From Hyperoplus lanceolatus (taxonomy: Eukaryota > Chordata > Actinopteri > Uranoscopiformes > Ammodytidae), in contig CM049416.1 in assembly GCA_026929865.2 (NCBI GenBank), positions 17,457,001-17,521,000 of the forward strand: a stretch of 64,000 bases of DNA. The letters run 5' to 3'. Under the pieces are notes generated by a model, which was not told the origin of the DNA, ran no database searches, and saw nothing but the letters and a program-made list of their open reading frames with translations. Within the stretch, counting starts at the first letter, position 1; every line of letters begins with the position of its first letter. Shown here piece by piece: positions 10,839 to 23,269 of the stretch. The translations under genes were made by a program, and so were the position numbers.

Positions 10839-11275
10839 CAATCAATCAATATCCTTTATTTAACCAGGTAAAATTCATTGAGATTAAAATCTCTTTTTCA
10901 AGAATGACCTGGCCAAGAAGGCAGCACCATGATACAATAAGAACAATCAACCACAATTCTCATAATCCACATTCAACGTCAGGTAAAGTACAATACAAGA
11001 TCAGGGACAAGACTATATGAAGATTGAAATGAGTACAGTTAAAAATTAAATAAATAAACTGGTGACAGATGAATGAATAAACCCGGCCGTTATCAAAAAA
11101 TAGCTTTACAAACAATTGCATTGACCAAGAGAACTATCTTCTCTGTCCTTCAGGATTCCTTGAAAATATCTGAGCAGTTTATTACAGACTGTATTGAAAT
11201 TATGGCTTATAAGCTTTCTTACTTCTGCTTCTGCATCTGTTTCTTGAAGTGGAATAAACTGAATGATTAGGCATT
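10839..11275 (-). mobile_element. LINE 3' end fragment, minus orientation
   Basis: The block begins with a (CAAT)n tract and CCTTTATTTAACCAGGT, then AAATCTCTTTTTCAAGAATG and ACCTGGCCAAGAAGGCAGCA. This is a fish repeat I know as a LINE-like 3' end whose simple tail is on the left here, so the element points to the minus strand. It is 5'-truncated and has no reverse-transcriptase sequence. The right boundary is uncertain. Confidence 0.6.
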
Positions 11276-11706
11276 CCTTTATTGAAAAACAAGATTGTCT
11301 TACCGGCTAAATATAACAGTCAAAAACACACTCCATTATCTGACAAAGACATTATCACAAAGCAGCCGAAAACAGGGTTGTTTTCCTGGGCTCATGAAAA
11401 GGTGACATTTTGGAGATATGAGGTTTCCAAGACACAGTAACCTTTATATGCTCTCATTGTTAGGGCAACTGTATAATATGAAAGCCTGCGAAATACATTA
11501 GGTGAGAGAATGGAAAAAGAGATAAGGATGAGTATGAAGAGTGCATGGTGAAATTTGCTAATGGGAATAGGACACAATAAGAGAGTATTAGAGGTAATTC
11601 ATCTGTTTTCTATGGTCCACACACACACAGTCTTTCAATGGTAGTCAGAGGGACCTAATGGGTGTTTGAAATAGAAAATAAACCAAGCTTTGGTGTACAT
11701 AGCGGT
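11276..11706. other. no gene seen
   Basis: Unique sequence between the LINE tail and the next TTAA element, with no supported feature. Confidence 0.45.
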
Positions 11707-12057
11707 TTAAAAGCTATAGTGCGTTAATTTCTCATATAAATGAATGTCGGTAACATTCAAGCCATCGCTAAATTAGTTGGCACCAAGTCGATTAAGCCTA
11801 ACAGTTCCACCAACTCACTCAATTCTCTGTATGCCAGTTTTTACAAACTCGTGCCGCCCCTTGACACTGGCGCAGGAGCTCACGAAGCGCCCAAGAAGAA
11901 ATGTTTCCGTTGTTGATTCTACTGCTAAGAAAAAACCTGGACGTATACAGCAGAAGGTATAAAATCCATGCGAGATCAGCAGAGGCTTACCTCATGTAAA
12001 TGTGCAGTAATTACTCAGAATTCTTTACGGGGGCAAGAGAAGTTACGCAATATAACT
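11707..12057. mobile_element. TTAA miniature element, family A copy 2
   Basis: This is homologous to 8245-8597 throughout: AAGCTATAGTGCGTTAATTT on the left, then shared CCCCTTGACACTGG-like and AAAACCTGGACGTA blocks. Its right end is decayed (TATAACTGTAAG instead of a clean TTAA), so this copy looks older or mutated. Confidence 0.8.
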
Positions 12058-14463
12058 GTAAGTGGGACGTGAACATTGCATGCCATGGACACAGTTTAAA
12101 TATCATTTTGCAGGAGTGCCACCGGCTACATCGGTGAGGAAGTGGATATGACTGGAGGTCAATGGGGGTTCTTGGCGGGCAGAAAGGGCAAATAAGGCAG
12201 CAGGCGGCGGAGAATGCTTTGACCTTTTTACTGCTGGTTCTGGAGCCAAAGGAAGGGCGGGGGGCCGGGTGGAGGAAGCTATAGCCTGTGGTGAAATGGA
12301 AGCACCTCAGCTCTCTGCCACCTCCATCTACACTTTGCTCAAAATCCTCCACCTCCAACCTCCTTCTCCCAGGAGTCAAAATGGACGTCACGGAGGACTG
12401 TAAGGTGGTTATAATAGAAAATGACAGGTCTGGGCAGCTGTCATGAGAATTACAAGAGACCAGTTCAGACCAGTTCAGTGTATGACCACTGTTTGTATGG
12501 GGGGCAAGGGGAGTTGAGGGTGGAGGGGTAGCTTCATTGGATGGATAAAATGCTCAGACATCAAAATAAAGATACAATAAAACCACCATGATCATTTGTA
12601 CAACATAAACCACTTTAAATATATTCTAAAACGTACTACATTTCCTACAGTCATTTGCAGCAGTGAACACCATACTTTGACCCATTACACCAGTATCCTT
12701 CTATCCCTGCCATTATGTTTGCATTGAAGCCTGTGCCCTTTTGAAATATTAATAGCGTGGTTATCCAAGAGATTGTCAAAAGCATGCTGTCTGATGAATA
12801 TTATATCATGTTATTATATTATGTGTTAAGGGGTCCGATTATGGCACAATATACAAACCCCAAAAGCAGCTTTTGCTGATTAGATTTGAAAATGGGTTGT
12901 GTTCAGCATCAGATCCCACCACTTAGGACTTTGAGGGTGAGCTCATATTCCATGCTAGCCACCCTCTTTTTTTCCAGCCTCATAGTTACATTTTTCTGTC
13001 ACAGAATATACCTCCGGAAATTGTAAGTGGGTTACAGAAAGGGGAGAAAATTGTCTCTCTCTTCGGTGCACATTAAGCCTGGTAGAACACTCATCAAACA
13101 GACTTGGAAATGTTGAGTTAAGAGACTCCGTGGAAAATTGAACCGTTGCGTCTCAATTCAATTTGATGCAAATGTAAAAGCAACAAACTTCTGAGTAAAA
13201 TCGAGAATAAAAAAAGCTGCAAATTCTCCCCATCATACGCCCTTGATTAAGCACAGACGAAGCATCTATTACATGTTGAGTGTGAAGTTGCGGAAAAACC
13301 GATGCATAACATAAGACTTTTACAGATGTAATGCAGGGGGTATGAAATAGTACAGGGTTACTCATGATGTATTTAAAACACACACTTAACTAAAACCTCT
13401 TTTGCATCCAAATACAAGGCTGTACCAGGGGCTTTGAGGGAAATTTTGCCGGAGGAATTCTGTGGAGTTGTTGATAGGCTGCCCATCTGTACAGTAGATC
13501 CAGCAGCTTAGATGTTAGCCATTAGCTTCAGCTGGCCAAACACAGCTGCTGTCTAGACTAAGGTGGTGAATATTTATAACTGCACTACACTAGTCTGAAA
13601 GAACAATGGAAGCCATATTTGGAAAGGGGAAAAAGAAAAATGCACGAGATGAATGTTAATGAAGTGTAAAAGAACAGGCGCCTTTGAGAAAGAAGTTAGA
13701 GTAATATCTTGAAAATAGTCAGATAAACTGAGGTATCCAAAATTCTTCAAAAAAACAAAGCAGGTGGTTCAATTGGCATGTCGTACCTGTTTGACAATTT
13801 TTTGCCATGTGCCTTGGATTTTTTTTGATGTTCACAGAAACTTTACTGCTCTGACCATGAACCAACAGCAACGAGGGTGTCCAAATTCACTGCTTTAATA
13901 AATGCCAGTAAAGAGTTGATCACACCCATAGTCTCCAATCCCCTCTAAAATATTGCATTTTCAGTTGGAGAAATTACAATTATCTTCAACACATCAGATT
14001 TCAGAAGGCCTGTCGTTAAGAATAATGTTTAAAGACTACAACAGCATAGATGTACGTCATCAGATTTCTTTGTACGTCAGAGTCTATTTGAATCTACCGT
14101 AAACTTGATTTAAAAAGTCTGTTCATTTTTATAGTCGACAGAAGTTGATAGCATGTGCGTCTGTCTGTGCACCATTAGGCCTTGTAAACAGTATCAATCC
14201 ATATCCACTTTACCAGCATGAGCCCTTTGATTTCCCTGGCCATAAATCTATGAGCGGAGATGAGGCTTTTGCACATTGACTAACATCAAGGCCGATTATC
14301 CCAACAGTATCAGACACATGGATGCACTGATTCCCCATTTTGGAAATACTAGGCCTTTTTTATTAGGCGCGGTTGTTTAGCTCTGGCTTCTGTTTGGAGC
14401 ACGCCTGCTTGTTGCTCAATACAGGGTATTAGCTCTAAGTGAAGGAAATGGATGTTGACAGAC

Positions 14464-14468
<5 letters not shown>
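12058..14468. other. unique sequence, no gene seen
   Basis: 2.4 kb without recognisable transposon ends or coding motifs. A 126-codon minus-strand frame near 12011-12391 has low-complexity composition and no known domain. Confidence 0.45.

Positions 14469-14501
<33 letters not shown>
14469..14501. repeat. (CA)n microsatellite
   Basis: A short CA tract of about 33 bp. Confidence 0.95.
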
Positions 14502-14503
<2 letters not shown>

Positions 14504-16001
14504 GCGGAGTGTGGTTCTGCCGTGTTACTTAAACTTAACAAAAAACAGTATTTGTTCTACTTTTGTGATTTAACCGTTTTTCAAGAGATTCACAAACAAG
14601 GTCAACAAATGTTCAAATATTTGGTCATATGAATACCACCGCTCCCTTCCTTCTACCACTGTCCACTCACAATAGCCCTCATATACTAATATGTGCGTGG
14701 AAATATACTCTTGTTCTTAATATGTATTTTAAATCTTTGGAAAACTGATGTTACCTCTAAAGATTTCCTCTAAGTAGAAAAGAATCATTGTCTATCACAC
14801 AATAACGAGGAGTTTTTGGACCTGGAAAAGGAATTCTAAGATTAAGAAAACGTTTTTTAAAGAAGAAAAAGGAGAAGAAAAACGTGAATGTTGTCTTAAG
14901 ATGCTTCTTGGATTCTGAAAGCCTTGAGTGTATTTACAGATCAATGAAGTGACTGGTAACTAGTCTGTCTGCCAAATAAAAAGGTAAATTCTTAAGAATG
15001 CAAAAGTATCTGTACTGTATTTTCTCAAACAATGCTTTTCTTCATCAGGAACTGCTTCGGTTTGTGAGCCATGATGACTTAAGTAATTTATTCTATCTTG
15101 AAGCATTCCCTAAATATGTGTCTAAGATTTGAATTCTGAAAAGTAAAGGACTTCTATCAGAATAACACAAGACTAATACTATATTTTTTCAACACTGATT
15201 AGTTTATGAATTCCAAAGGGACTTCTTATCCAAGATTGCTATTCGCGTATGATTATCTTTCAGTTATTTCTGGCACACTGTAAATAGTGGTGTTCCGAGA
15301 CCTTCATGTTCCCTTAAGTACACATCTGCGTGTATACTCTAACCTGCTTTCAGTAATCATCATGTTTTTTCCCCTTTAAGATGGTATTCTCCAAGGTGAC
15401 CCTGAACCTTGAAGGAAAATCCATAGCATAGCTTGAGCGCTAACCCCCACGCCAGCAAACCTAACATTTGTACCTGATGGGACTAAATGCAGAAAAATCA
15501 ATAGTGTTCTTGTACATTGATTGGAGGGATTATTACATCCTCCCATACCTATCCAGGTCAGAAAAACAGCAAAAAATAGATCATAGATAAAGATTTTATA
15601 TTACAAAAAAGGAAAAATGTGTGCGCTATGTTGACATTTTGTGGTTTTATAGCTTCCCCCCTAAAATGTGGAGTCGGTGATTATGGAGAAAGCTTGTTCT
15701 CAAAATGAGTGAATATCTCCTCACAATCTGGTACCTGTCTGTTAAAAAAAAAATCCCGTGTAAATACACAGCCTAGGTGCTGAACACGGTCATTTTGCTA
15801 GCTATGGTTGGTCGGGCCCCATTTGTTTAGATCAGTTTACAGATGCCAGGCTATATATTTACAGCATTTTAAAAAAAACGTAAATTACAGACACATTTTG
15901 ACGAAAAAATGTAATTGACCAACTGATTCCATTTTTTTAAATGACAAACTTAATTGAGGCTACCATTAGAGGACAATGGCTGTTAAACATGTGTTGGGAT
16001 G

Positions 16002-16002
<1 letters not shown>
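14502..16002. other. unique AT-rich sequence, no gene seen
   Basis: No open frame of note and no repeat boundaries. The block is AT-rich with many short A and T runs. Confidence 0.45.

Positions 16003-16062
<60 letters not shown>
16003..16062. repeat. (CA)n microsatellite
   Basis: CA tract of about 60 bp. The 154-codon minus-strand frame across it gains much of its length from a Val-Cys repeat. Confidence 0.95.
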
Positions 16063-16067
<5 letters not shown>

Positions 16068-19000
16068 TCCAGCCAAGTATGCACCGTCCAAATAAACAAC
16101 ACCATGTCCTATCAATCTTAGCTCAAGAGTCCCGTGAGCAGATAAAAAGCTAATCAAAGCCTCCATCATGTGATTCATCATTGGCTGCTGGTGAACACTC
16201 AGTCTTCTGTCCCCTTCCCTGCGCCCATTTTGGCAGCATCTCGACATCTCTGACAACCGAGGCATATTGATGCTGACGAGCCAACAAATCACATTTATTT
16301 CAGTTAAGTGATTACTGGCTCTGTTTAAAAAATGTATATTTCTCCTCGGTATTGGACATTTATGGAGTATTTTAATATCAGAAGATTGTCGATTTTTATG
16401 TTTACGATGTTTAAGTAATTTCTGACACACTTACGGTTACATGTGCAGTGCACGCATATGAATAAAATAACATATTTCCATGGAGTTCTGTACGGTTCTG
16501 TTTCACTATTTTGTTCCGAGTGCCATCTTTTGGCCCAAATTCACATACACAGTCTAGTCACTCACACTCTGAGCTGCTGTTCCACTTCAGTGAGTCTGCC
16601 AACAACCTGCCAAACATGTCTTTTTCCTTCTGATATCTACTGTACTATCTTGACCACCTTCAATGCAATCACTGACAGATAACAATAGCCCTGGCTGCTG
16701 TTTGAAATGACTTGACTTTGAAACAAGTGTGTAAACTAGTGTAAACCTGGATTTTACATCTGTAGATTAACTGAATGTTATTTAAAAGGTGGTGGTAGTC
16801 ACTGATGATATGTAAAAAACAAAACAAAAACAAAAAAACACATAATGATATAAATAGTAAAACCTTGATGACTATAGTGGATGAATTGATACAACAGATG
16901 AAAATAAATGCCATTAGTTAGGAGGATAAACAGTTATTCCCACTTCGGCAACATTGCGACTACTTTTTTTTTTCTTTAAGCCTGAATGATACTAGATTGT
17001 TGAGGCGGATTTCAATATCGATTTTTGAGAGTAAAAATAAAATGAATTCAGATAGTTTTAGAATGTCCTGTTGTAATGTTTTTAACACGAACATAATGTT
17101 TATGATATGGACTTGTTGGGTTTGTTTATAAAGAATTGCGACCAAGATATACTATTAAACTCAGAATTTGATTTCTCGACCGTAAAATGTCCAGGTCAAT
17201 ACCCTAGCCACACCTCTTTAATATCCTAGTTTAAAATACAAATATTGATGTTATGTATAATTGTAAACTAATGAATTAAAATTTGATTGATATATTGTCA
17301 TTATACTTTTTAAACTCTTCAATATCCGTATCTAATTTATATCCTAGTAGTGGTCAGGCAAACCAAAAACATAAAGCCTACTCATAGAGTAAGCCCTATT
17401 CATTAACAATGTACATCTTCAGAGTATCCAAGGGATGGGTTTATTCCTTTTATGTACTAATTCAATTGTGCAGTACACAGAAGCCTAATCCAAAACTCAA
17501 CCTTTCATCATCCTCAGCTCTGTCAGGATGCATCTCTCCAGTCACACAGCACGTCCTTTGTAATATCACGACTTTTGTGAGGCATGCATACAAAGCAGAT
17601 GTTCGGTTGGTCAAAGGCAGTCTTAATGAATGCCAAGTGAAAACTGCCCAGCCTGGATACAGTTATTTCCACACTTTGATGAAGCAAAAATCATTACACC
17701 ATTGATATTTCTGCGGGGGGACATGCAGAGGATAAAAGGAGTCCAAGTTCATTATTGGGGTTGGAAGTTATTGAAGGTTGGCCCCTACAACAGTGCTGCA
17801 ATCCCATTAATGCAACTCAATGAATTACGGATATGCCACGCATTCGAATTGATAGGGCAAGAGGTGGCTGACGCAGGCAAATCGCTCTGATTTTGCATTT
17901 ACGCCTAATGAATATTCGTGGAACCATGGCTGCTAACCTCAGTGGAGATTCTATAAAAGGAAGGGGGGGGGAATCATTTTACGGTGAATTAAAATGGAAG
18001 ACGGGATATTTTATGTTTCGGCCATTGCACAGTGCTTGCCTGATGCCGTGGCATTTCACGGTGTGTTGTCTTACCTCAATTCTCTAATCCTCTGTTGCTC
18101 TCAAAAGAACACATCGTCTGAGCAGCAAAAGCTCTTGATCTTTTGTATTTCACGACTGTTCCCTGGATTCTCTGACTTTTATCAGAGGGCCTGTTATGTA
18201 CATATTGCACCAGCTCTCTATCTCTTTTTTCTCTTTGATCTATTTATTTCTATTAATAATCTATTTAATTGTTTTTCAAATAGTATGATGTCATTTTGTT
18301 CAAAGGTGTAGTTCAACCTTCGTGGTTAGAGTTACTCACATTAATCTAGCAAATGTTATTTATGGCTCAAGAAGAGACACATATAGTAGATGCTGACAAT
18401 ATCCCCAATGCAGGCCAGGGAGTACTCATACTTTTATATACACACAATTAACTTTTGGCCTGTTGTTTTTCTTTTCAGTTGAGAGGATACGATGGAAATT
18501 TTTTGCAATTTTGGGACCCGAATGCAGGCCGGAGATATCCACCCTTGGTATTGGAATCCAATACGTATATTGTTCTTGGTTCACTGGATTCTATCCTCTC
18601 TGCTGATATCTTCACAAAGTAGAAAAAGAGAAAGGAAAGATAGCGCAAGGGCCATCTTTCTCTGGGGGATTTACTTCAAACACAGGCCTCAGAAATTCAG
18701 CCAGTGTCTGTCTATCTGACAGCATGGACATTTTGACAATTTTATGGCCTTACAATTTAGCATTGGGCTATGGGGCTTTGACGCTTGTATTCTATGGGAG
18801 AGATGTGGAATTTTTCCAATTCTTCACATATAACTACATATCAGACAGCACAAACCAGTGGTTTAACGTATGAATTAGCCTTAGGTTGAGAAGATATGAT
18901 ATATTACTGTTTCCTTTACGGCATTTTTCTCTCCGACAAATGCAACCATTTTTGACATGTGCACCAGGATCAGCTAATGCACAAGTCTTAACTTGCACCT

Positions 19001-20264
19001 TAACTACAACCTACCTTTGTGATAAATGCTTTAAATGATAAATACAATGATGCAACAAAACCTAATGTTGCCTATGTGTAATGTGCTTAATTCCAACAGC
19101 AACTCAAACACTGTACACTCTACATTTGGGGTGTTACTTTAGCACACAACAAACTTATTATCATCCACAGACCCCACAAAACATTCATCATTTGAAAACC
19201 ATTCTGTTCTGTAATTTCAACACCTGACACGACTTTAATCTTGTGGAAATTTCCCCCTCCCTAGTCTAAAAAAAAAGTGTTCTCCTTTTATCCGAGTCTG
19301 GGTTACAGGTGTTCTGGTTGTTTGAAGTTAGCCCGCGGTGGTGGAAAAAACATAAAGCCATCGTGACCCCATTTCTGGAGACCCAATGCACACACCCACA
19401 CTCACACCTTACGATCTCCTATCCTTTCAGCCTGGTGACAAAAATACACACAGCTGTGTTGAATAAAACATCTGACACACTGGCTCTTTGACTGACTGGA
19501 TGGTGGGACAGAAGGAGCCCCACCCAAGGGAAGCTGTGTCTCTTTATACACTCAACTCATTACACAAGTTAATGAGAAAGTTTCCGTGGTGGAGTTGATT
19601 TGTGCACCAACACTGCAGGGTTGACTGCTGCTCAAAGGGGGGTGGAGAGAGAGAGAGGGAGGGAGCTGTCCCATAGACTGTGGTGCTGAATTCTGACAGC
19701 GCTGCAACCTCTGTGGTTGGCTGTTCAGCTTCTGCTCTGCAACGTTTGCTAATGGGTTTAAACAAATGATAGAGTTGCTCAAGCTTTGGACATCCAGAGT
19801 TTGAGTTTGAGTCCATTTACAAGTGAATGTATATATCCCCTTTTTTCAGGAGATGATGTGTTTAAACTGATTTTCAACTAGGATTTAGAGCCTTTCCTCT
19901 TTACAAGCAGAGTTTAGGGAACTTTGCAGTATTAGAAAAATAATGAAATGGGGAGAAAATCATTCCCTTTTTGGTCAACACTTTTTGTCTAACACAAATC
20001 TCCCATTTGTATTCAACTATGCTGAGATCACACAATTGTCATGCTCATCAAAGCATGAAGTGACCCATGCACTGTATAGAGGCATCTGGATTCACTATGT
20101 TTCCCGGCTCATTTACTCAGGTTATTCCATCATTTGTGACCCGTCTGTATTGCATATTATACATTTTAATGGAAGCATAGTATATCATCACTTGCTATGA
20201 TTCTAATATCAGTCATAGATAATACATGCATGTTTGAAAGTGTTCGCATTTCATCCCTGGTATA
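16063..20264. other. 4.2 kb without recognisable repeats or genes
   Basis: The longest repeat-poor stretch in the left half. The part at 17800-17930 is rich in TAAT/ATTA and ATTTGCAT-like cores and could be a conserved non-coding element. This is a composition impression only; no alignment was available. Confidence 0.4.
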
Positions 20265-20269
20265 GCATC

Positions 20270-20767
20270 TGTTACGGCCGGCCATCCCAGGCTCGTTCAG
20301 CCGGCCAGTAAACATGCAAATAAACCAAATGAAACCATGAATGAAAGTAATAAGGTGCTTTATTTAAAACAAACCCACAACACAACTCAATAAGGAGGCT
20401 GCAAAAGAAAAGAGGTAAACGGGAGGAAGACCTGGGGAGGCACAGTTGGACCACAGTATTGCCCAGGCCTTCCTCCAACTAAACTATAACCCCGGCCCCT
20501 CTAAACTACGAGCAAAGTAAAATAATACAACCTAGCAGCCCCCCATAAGTAAACCGACCATAAACTAAATAACCCACAAGAAGCAGGTCAGCAACACACC
20601 GTCCTCCAGTCAGGCAGGCAGAGAGAGAGAGTGACTGGCGCAGGCCACGCCTTTAAGCCCCACATAATTAGGAGCACCTGCCGCCAATCAGGCCTCAGGA
20701 CACCTGGGAGAGAGAAAGTGTGGCGGAGCAAGAGGAGGGAGGAACAGAGAGGTGGGAGCGCGTAACA
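20270..20767 (-). mobile_element. solo LTR of a retrotransposon
   Basis: The 498-bp unit starts TGTTACGG and ends CGTAACA, and is flanked by a 5-bp duplication GCATC (20265-20269 and 20768-20772). On the minus strand an AATAAA polyadenylation signal lies at 20359-20364 near the putative 3' end, suggesting minus orientation. No internal retrotransposon sequence adjoins it, so it is a solo LTR left by recombination. A Gypsy-type origin is plausible but not proven. Confidence 0.85.
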
Positions 20768-20772
20768 GCATC

Positions 20773-22121
20773 ATTCCAGCATGTCATTAGCAAACAACAG
20801 ACCACCTCCTTGCAGCACACTTTGTCTGGGTGACAGACTATATGCAGTTCATACAAGGGTGGGATAGGACAAAACAACAGCTATATACACGACAAACTGA
20901 GCATCAAGTTATTTTTATCAACAGACGAGGAGTCATTTTGATCCACATGGCTGGCCCAATACCAAGACTTCAAGAAGACTCCAGCGTATTTAGCTTGGGT
21001 ATCGAGTCAACATTTAAAAGACTAGTCCACTGGCTGTATCAGATTATGGGAACCACTGCCCCTTTAAGCCTCTGAACAACTCCAAATCCAAATTTAAAAA
21101 ATGCAGTACAAGATAGGCCGGGGCTTTTGGGGATTTGAAACACAAGAATCGGGGAAAGCATTAGCATGATTCACTGACTCTTCGGCACTTGTGCAGCAGA
21201 CGCCCCTGAAGAATCCCAATTCTTTTAAAAAGGAACTCTAGGCCACACAGTCAATAAATATTATGTCCCCATCCTGGCCTGTGTGTCCTCCATTCACAAG
21301 AAGTCTGTAATCAGAACTCAGAGGCATACATTAACTGTGTCAAATACATATCAAAAAGAGGGTTGTTGAAGCAATGTAGAAAACAATAATTAACGCCTGC
21401 TTAGCCTTAAATTAAGGATATATTTTTCTACTGGCAAAGATAGTGGACTTTTCTTGTTCCTCCTCTAAATATATTCATTTGGAGCAGATCCTGCAAATTC
21501 AACGAACCAGACACTGTCCCTGTGGCTGTGTGTGTATTCCACCGAATGTCTTTACATACGCATCCAAAGAAAGGATTATACCCTGAGTGAGAGTGAGAGA
21601 GAGACTGTTGGACGGAGTGAAAGGGGAAGAGAAAACAAAGAGGAGTGCAGGAGATAGGAGGTAAATGGAGGGTAAACAGAGAGCCAGTTAGTATGTATTG
21701 ACCCCCAAAGCTTGAAATGGAGTCATGAGTCACTGACTGTGTGTTTACTGTACACGGGAGAGAGAGAGAGAGGGCGAGACAACACAGAGGGACAACATCA
21801 TTTACTAACACAACCTTGAGATACCGGCTCAATCAGGGACTGGGGATTTAGCAGCGGAGTACATTTTTTCTTTTCTTTATAGAGGATATCTCCTCCTAGA
21901 CACAGAGCAAAAACAGCTTTTAACGATCACATACACTGCAGCTATCGACAAAAATAAGATTCCTATTCCTATTTAAATAATTTTTTTCGCTGATTGACTG
22001 ATCAAGAGTGGATTGTTTATTGTTGTTTTTTTTCCAATTAATAACACAATTTGTGTTGGCTAAATTGTCATCCACGTACACCGATGTGGAACCGAGGTCA
22101 ATTAAGAGATGTTAACAGGTC
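20773..22121. other. no gene seen
   Basis: Unique sequence with small GA-rich patches near 21590-21605 and 21758-21776. The 134-codon minus-strand frame at 21428-21832 shows no known domain. Confidence 0.45.
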
Positions 22122-23269
22122 TTAAAGCTCCCATATTATACACTTTTCGGTTCTATTATACACCATATTATATGGTCTTAGTGGTCCCTAATACGTTTTT
22201 CTTCAATTGTTTGCTGAAAAAAACTTTCAGATCATTTATTGTACTATGCTGATGTTCAGCTAATCTCACAATGGCCTATTTTTTTAAAAGAGCTGAAGCT
22301 CCCCTCGTAAATATACAATCTTTGAGCCCCCCCCCCCCCCCTGTCCGGAAGCGAAGCCAGATACGCCTCGCCCTCTGTCTGTTTGTAAACAATGATGATG
22401 TATAGCCTGTTAGCACAGTTAGGTTTAGCCTACCCATGAGAAGAACTAAGTATAGTGCTAGTAATGCACTTTGAACAGTTTGACATGACCTATCCTTGTC
22501 TACATGAAAGACTATGTTCATACAGATGCACTGACAGCCACACGCTAATGGAAACGGCATGTTCACAATAAAAATGCTGCAAAAGATGGTGGCTACTGCG
22601 AAGCTAGCTCGGGAGCTAGCTGCTAACAATACCACTAAAATCTGTGAAAAAATGATCTTCAAAGTCAGACTTCTTCAGTATACATTCCAATCCTTTGTCC
22701 TATTAAAAACGAGGCATTTCCAGACTGGTGTGGGGAATAGAAATATGTTTTTATGAGCAAAAGCTGAATGCTTGTCCCAAAGCTAATAGCTATACACCAG
22801 TCAGGCAAAAATACCAATAAAACATTTATTTCAGTTTCACTGTTTGAAAAAAAGCACAAGTAGCTTCCTATCCGTTGTGTTATTAAAAACGAGGCTGCTG
22901 TGATTAAGATAAATTAGTGGATTATGCAACATTCATCATGTTTTGCCGTACTACAGGCATCTTGTCGCTTAGCAACAAGCAAACAAAATGGGGGTGAAGG
23001 AATATTTTTCGAGAGGATCTCAGGGCCGTGGACCAGTAAGGAATAGGGGGGTGGACTGCACAGTGTAAGCTTCTGGCTTTCCAGTTTTTGACGTCAGAAA
23101 CGGGGAGAATTCTGACTGGAGTATATTGGGTGGAGGGTTTCAGAAAAGGGTAGAGTGAGAAAAGAGCTTTCTTTTTTTCTATACTTTGGCAGTTTGTAGG
23201 CACACCGTAGACCCATAATTATGTTCAAAAACATTGGAAAAGTGCATTTGCACAATATGGGAGCTTTAA
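22122..23269. mobile_element. 1.14-kb TTAA-flanked DNA element, family B
   Basis: TTAA at 22122-22125 and 23266-23269 flank inverted ends AGCTCCCATATTATACA and AGCTCCCATATTGTGCA. No transposase frame is present. It contains a 15-base C run at 22327-22341. Confidence 0.85.

Noticed and set aside
15966..16430. 154-codon open frame on the minus strand
   Set aside because: A large share is the Val-Cys translation of a CA tract; the rest has no motif.
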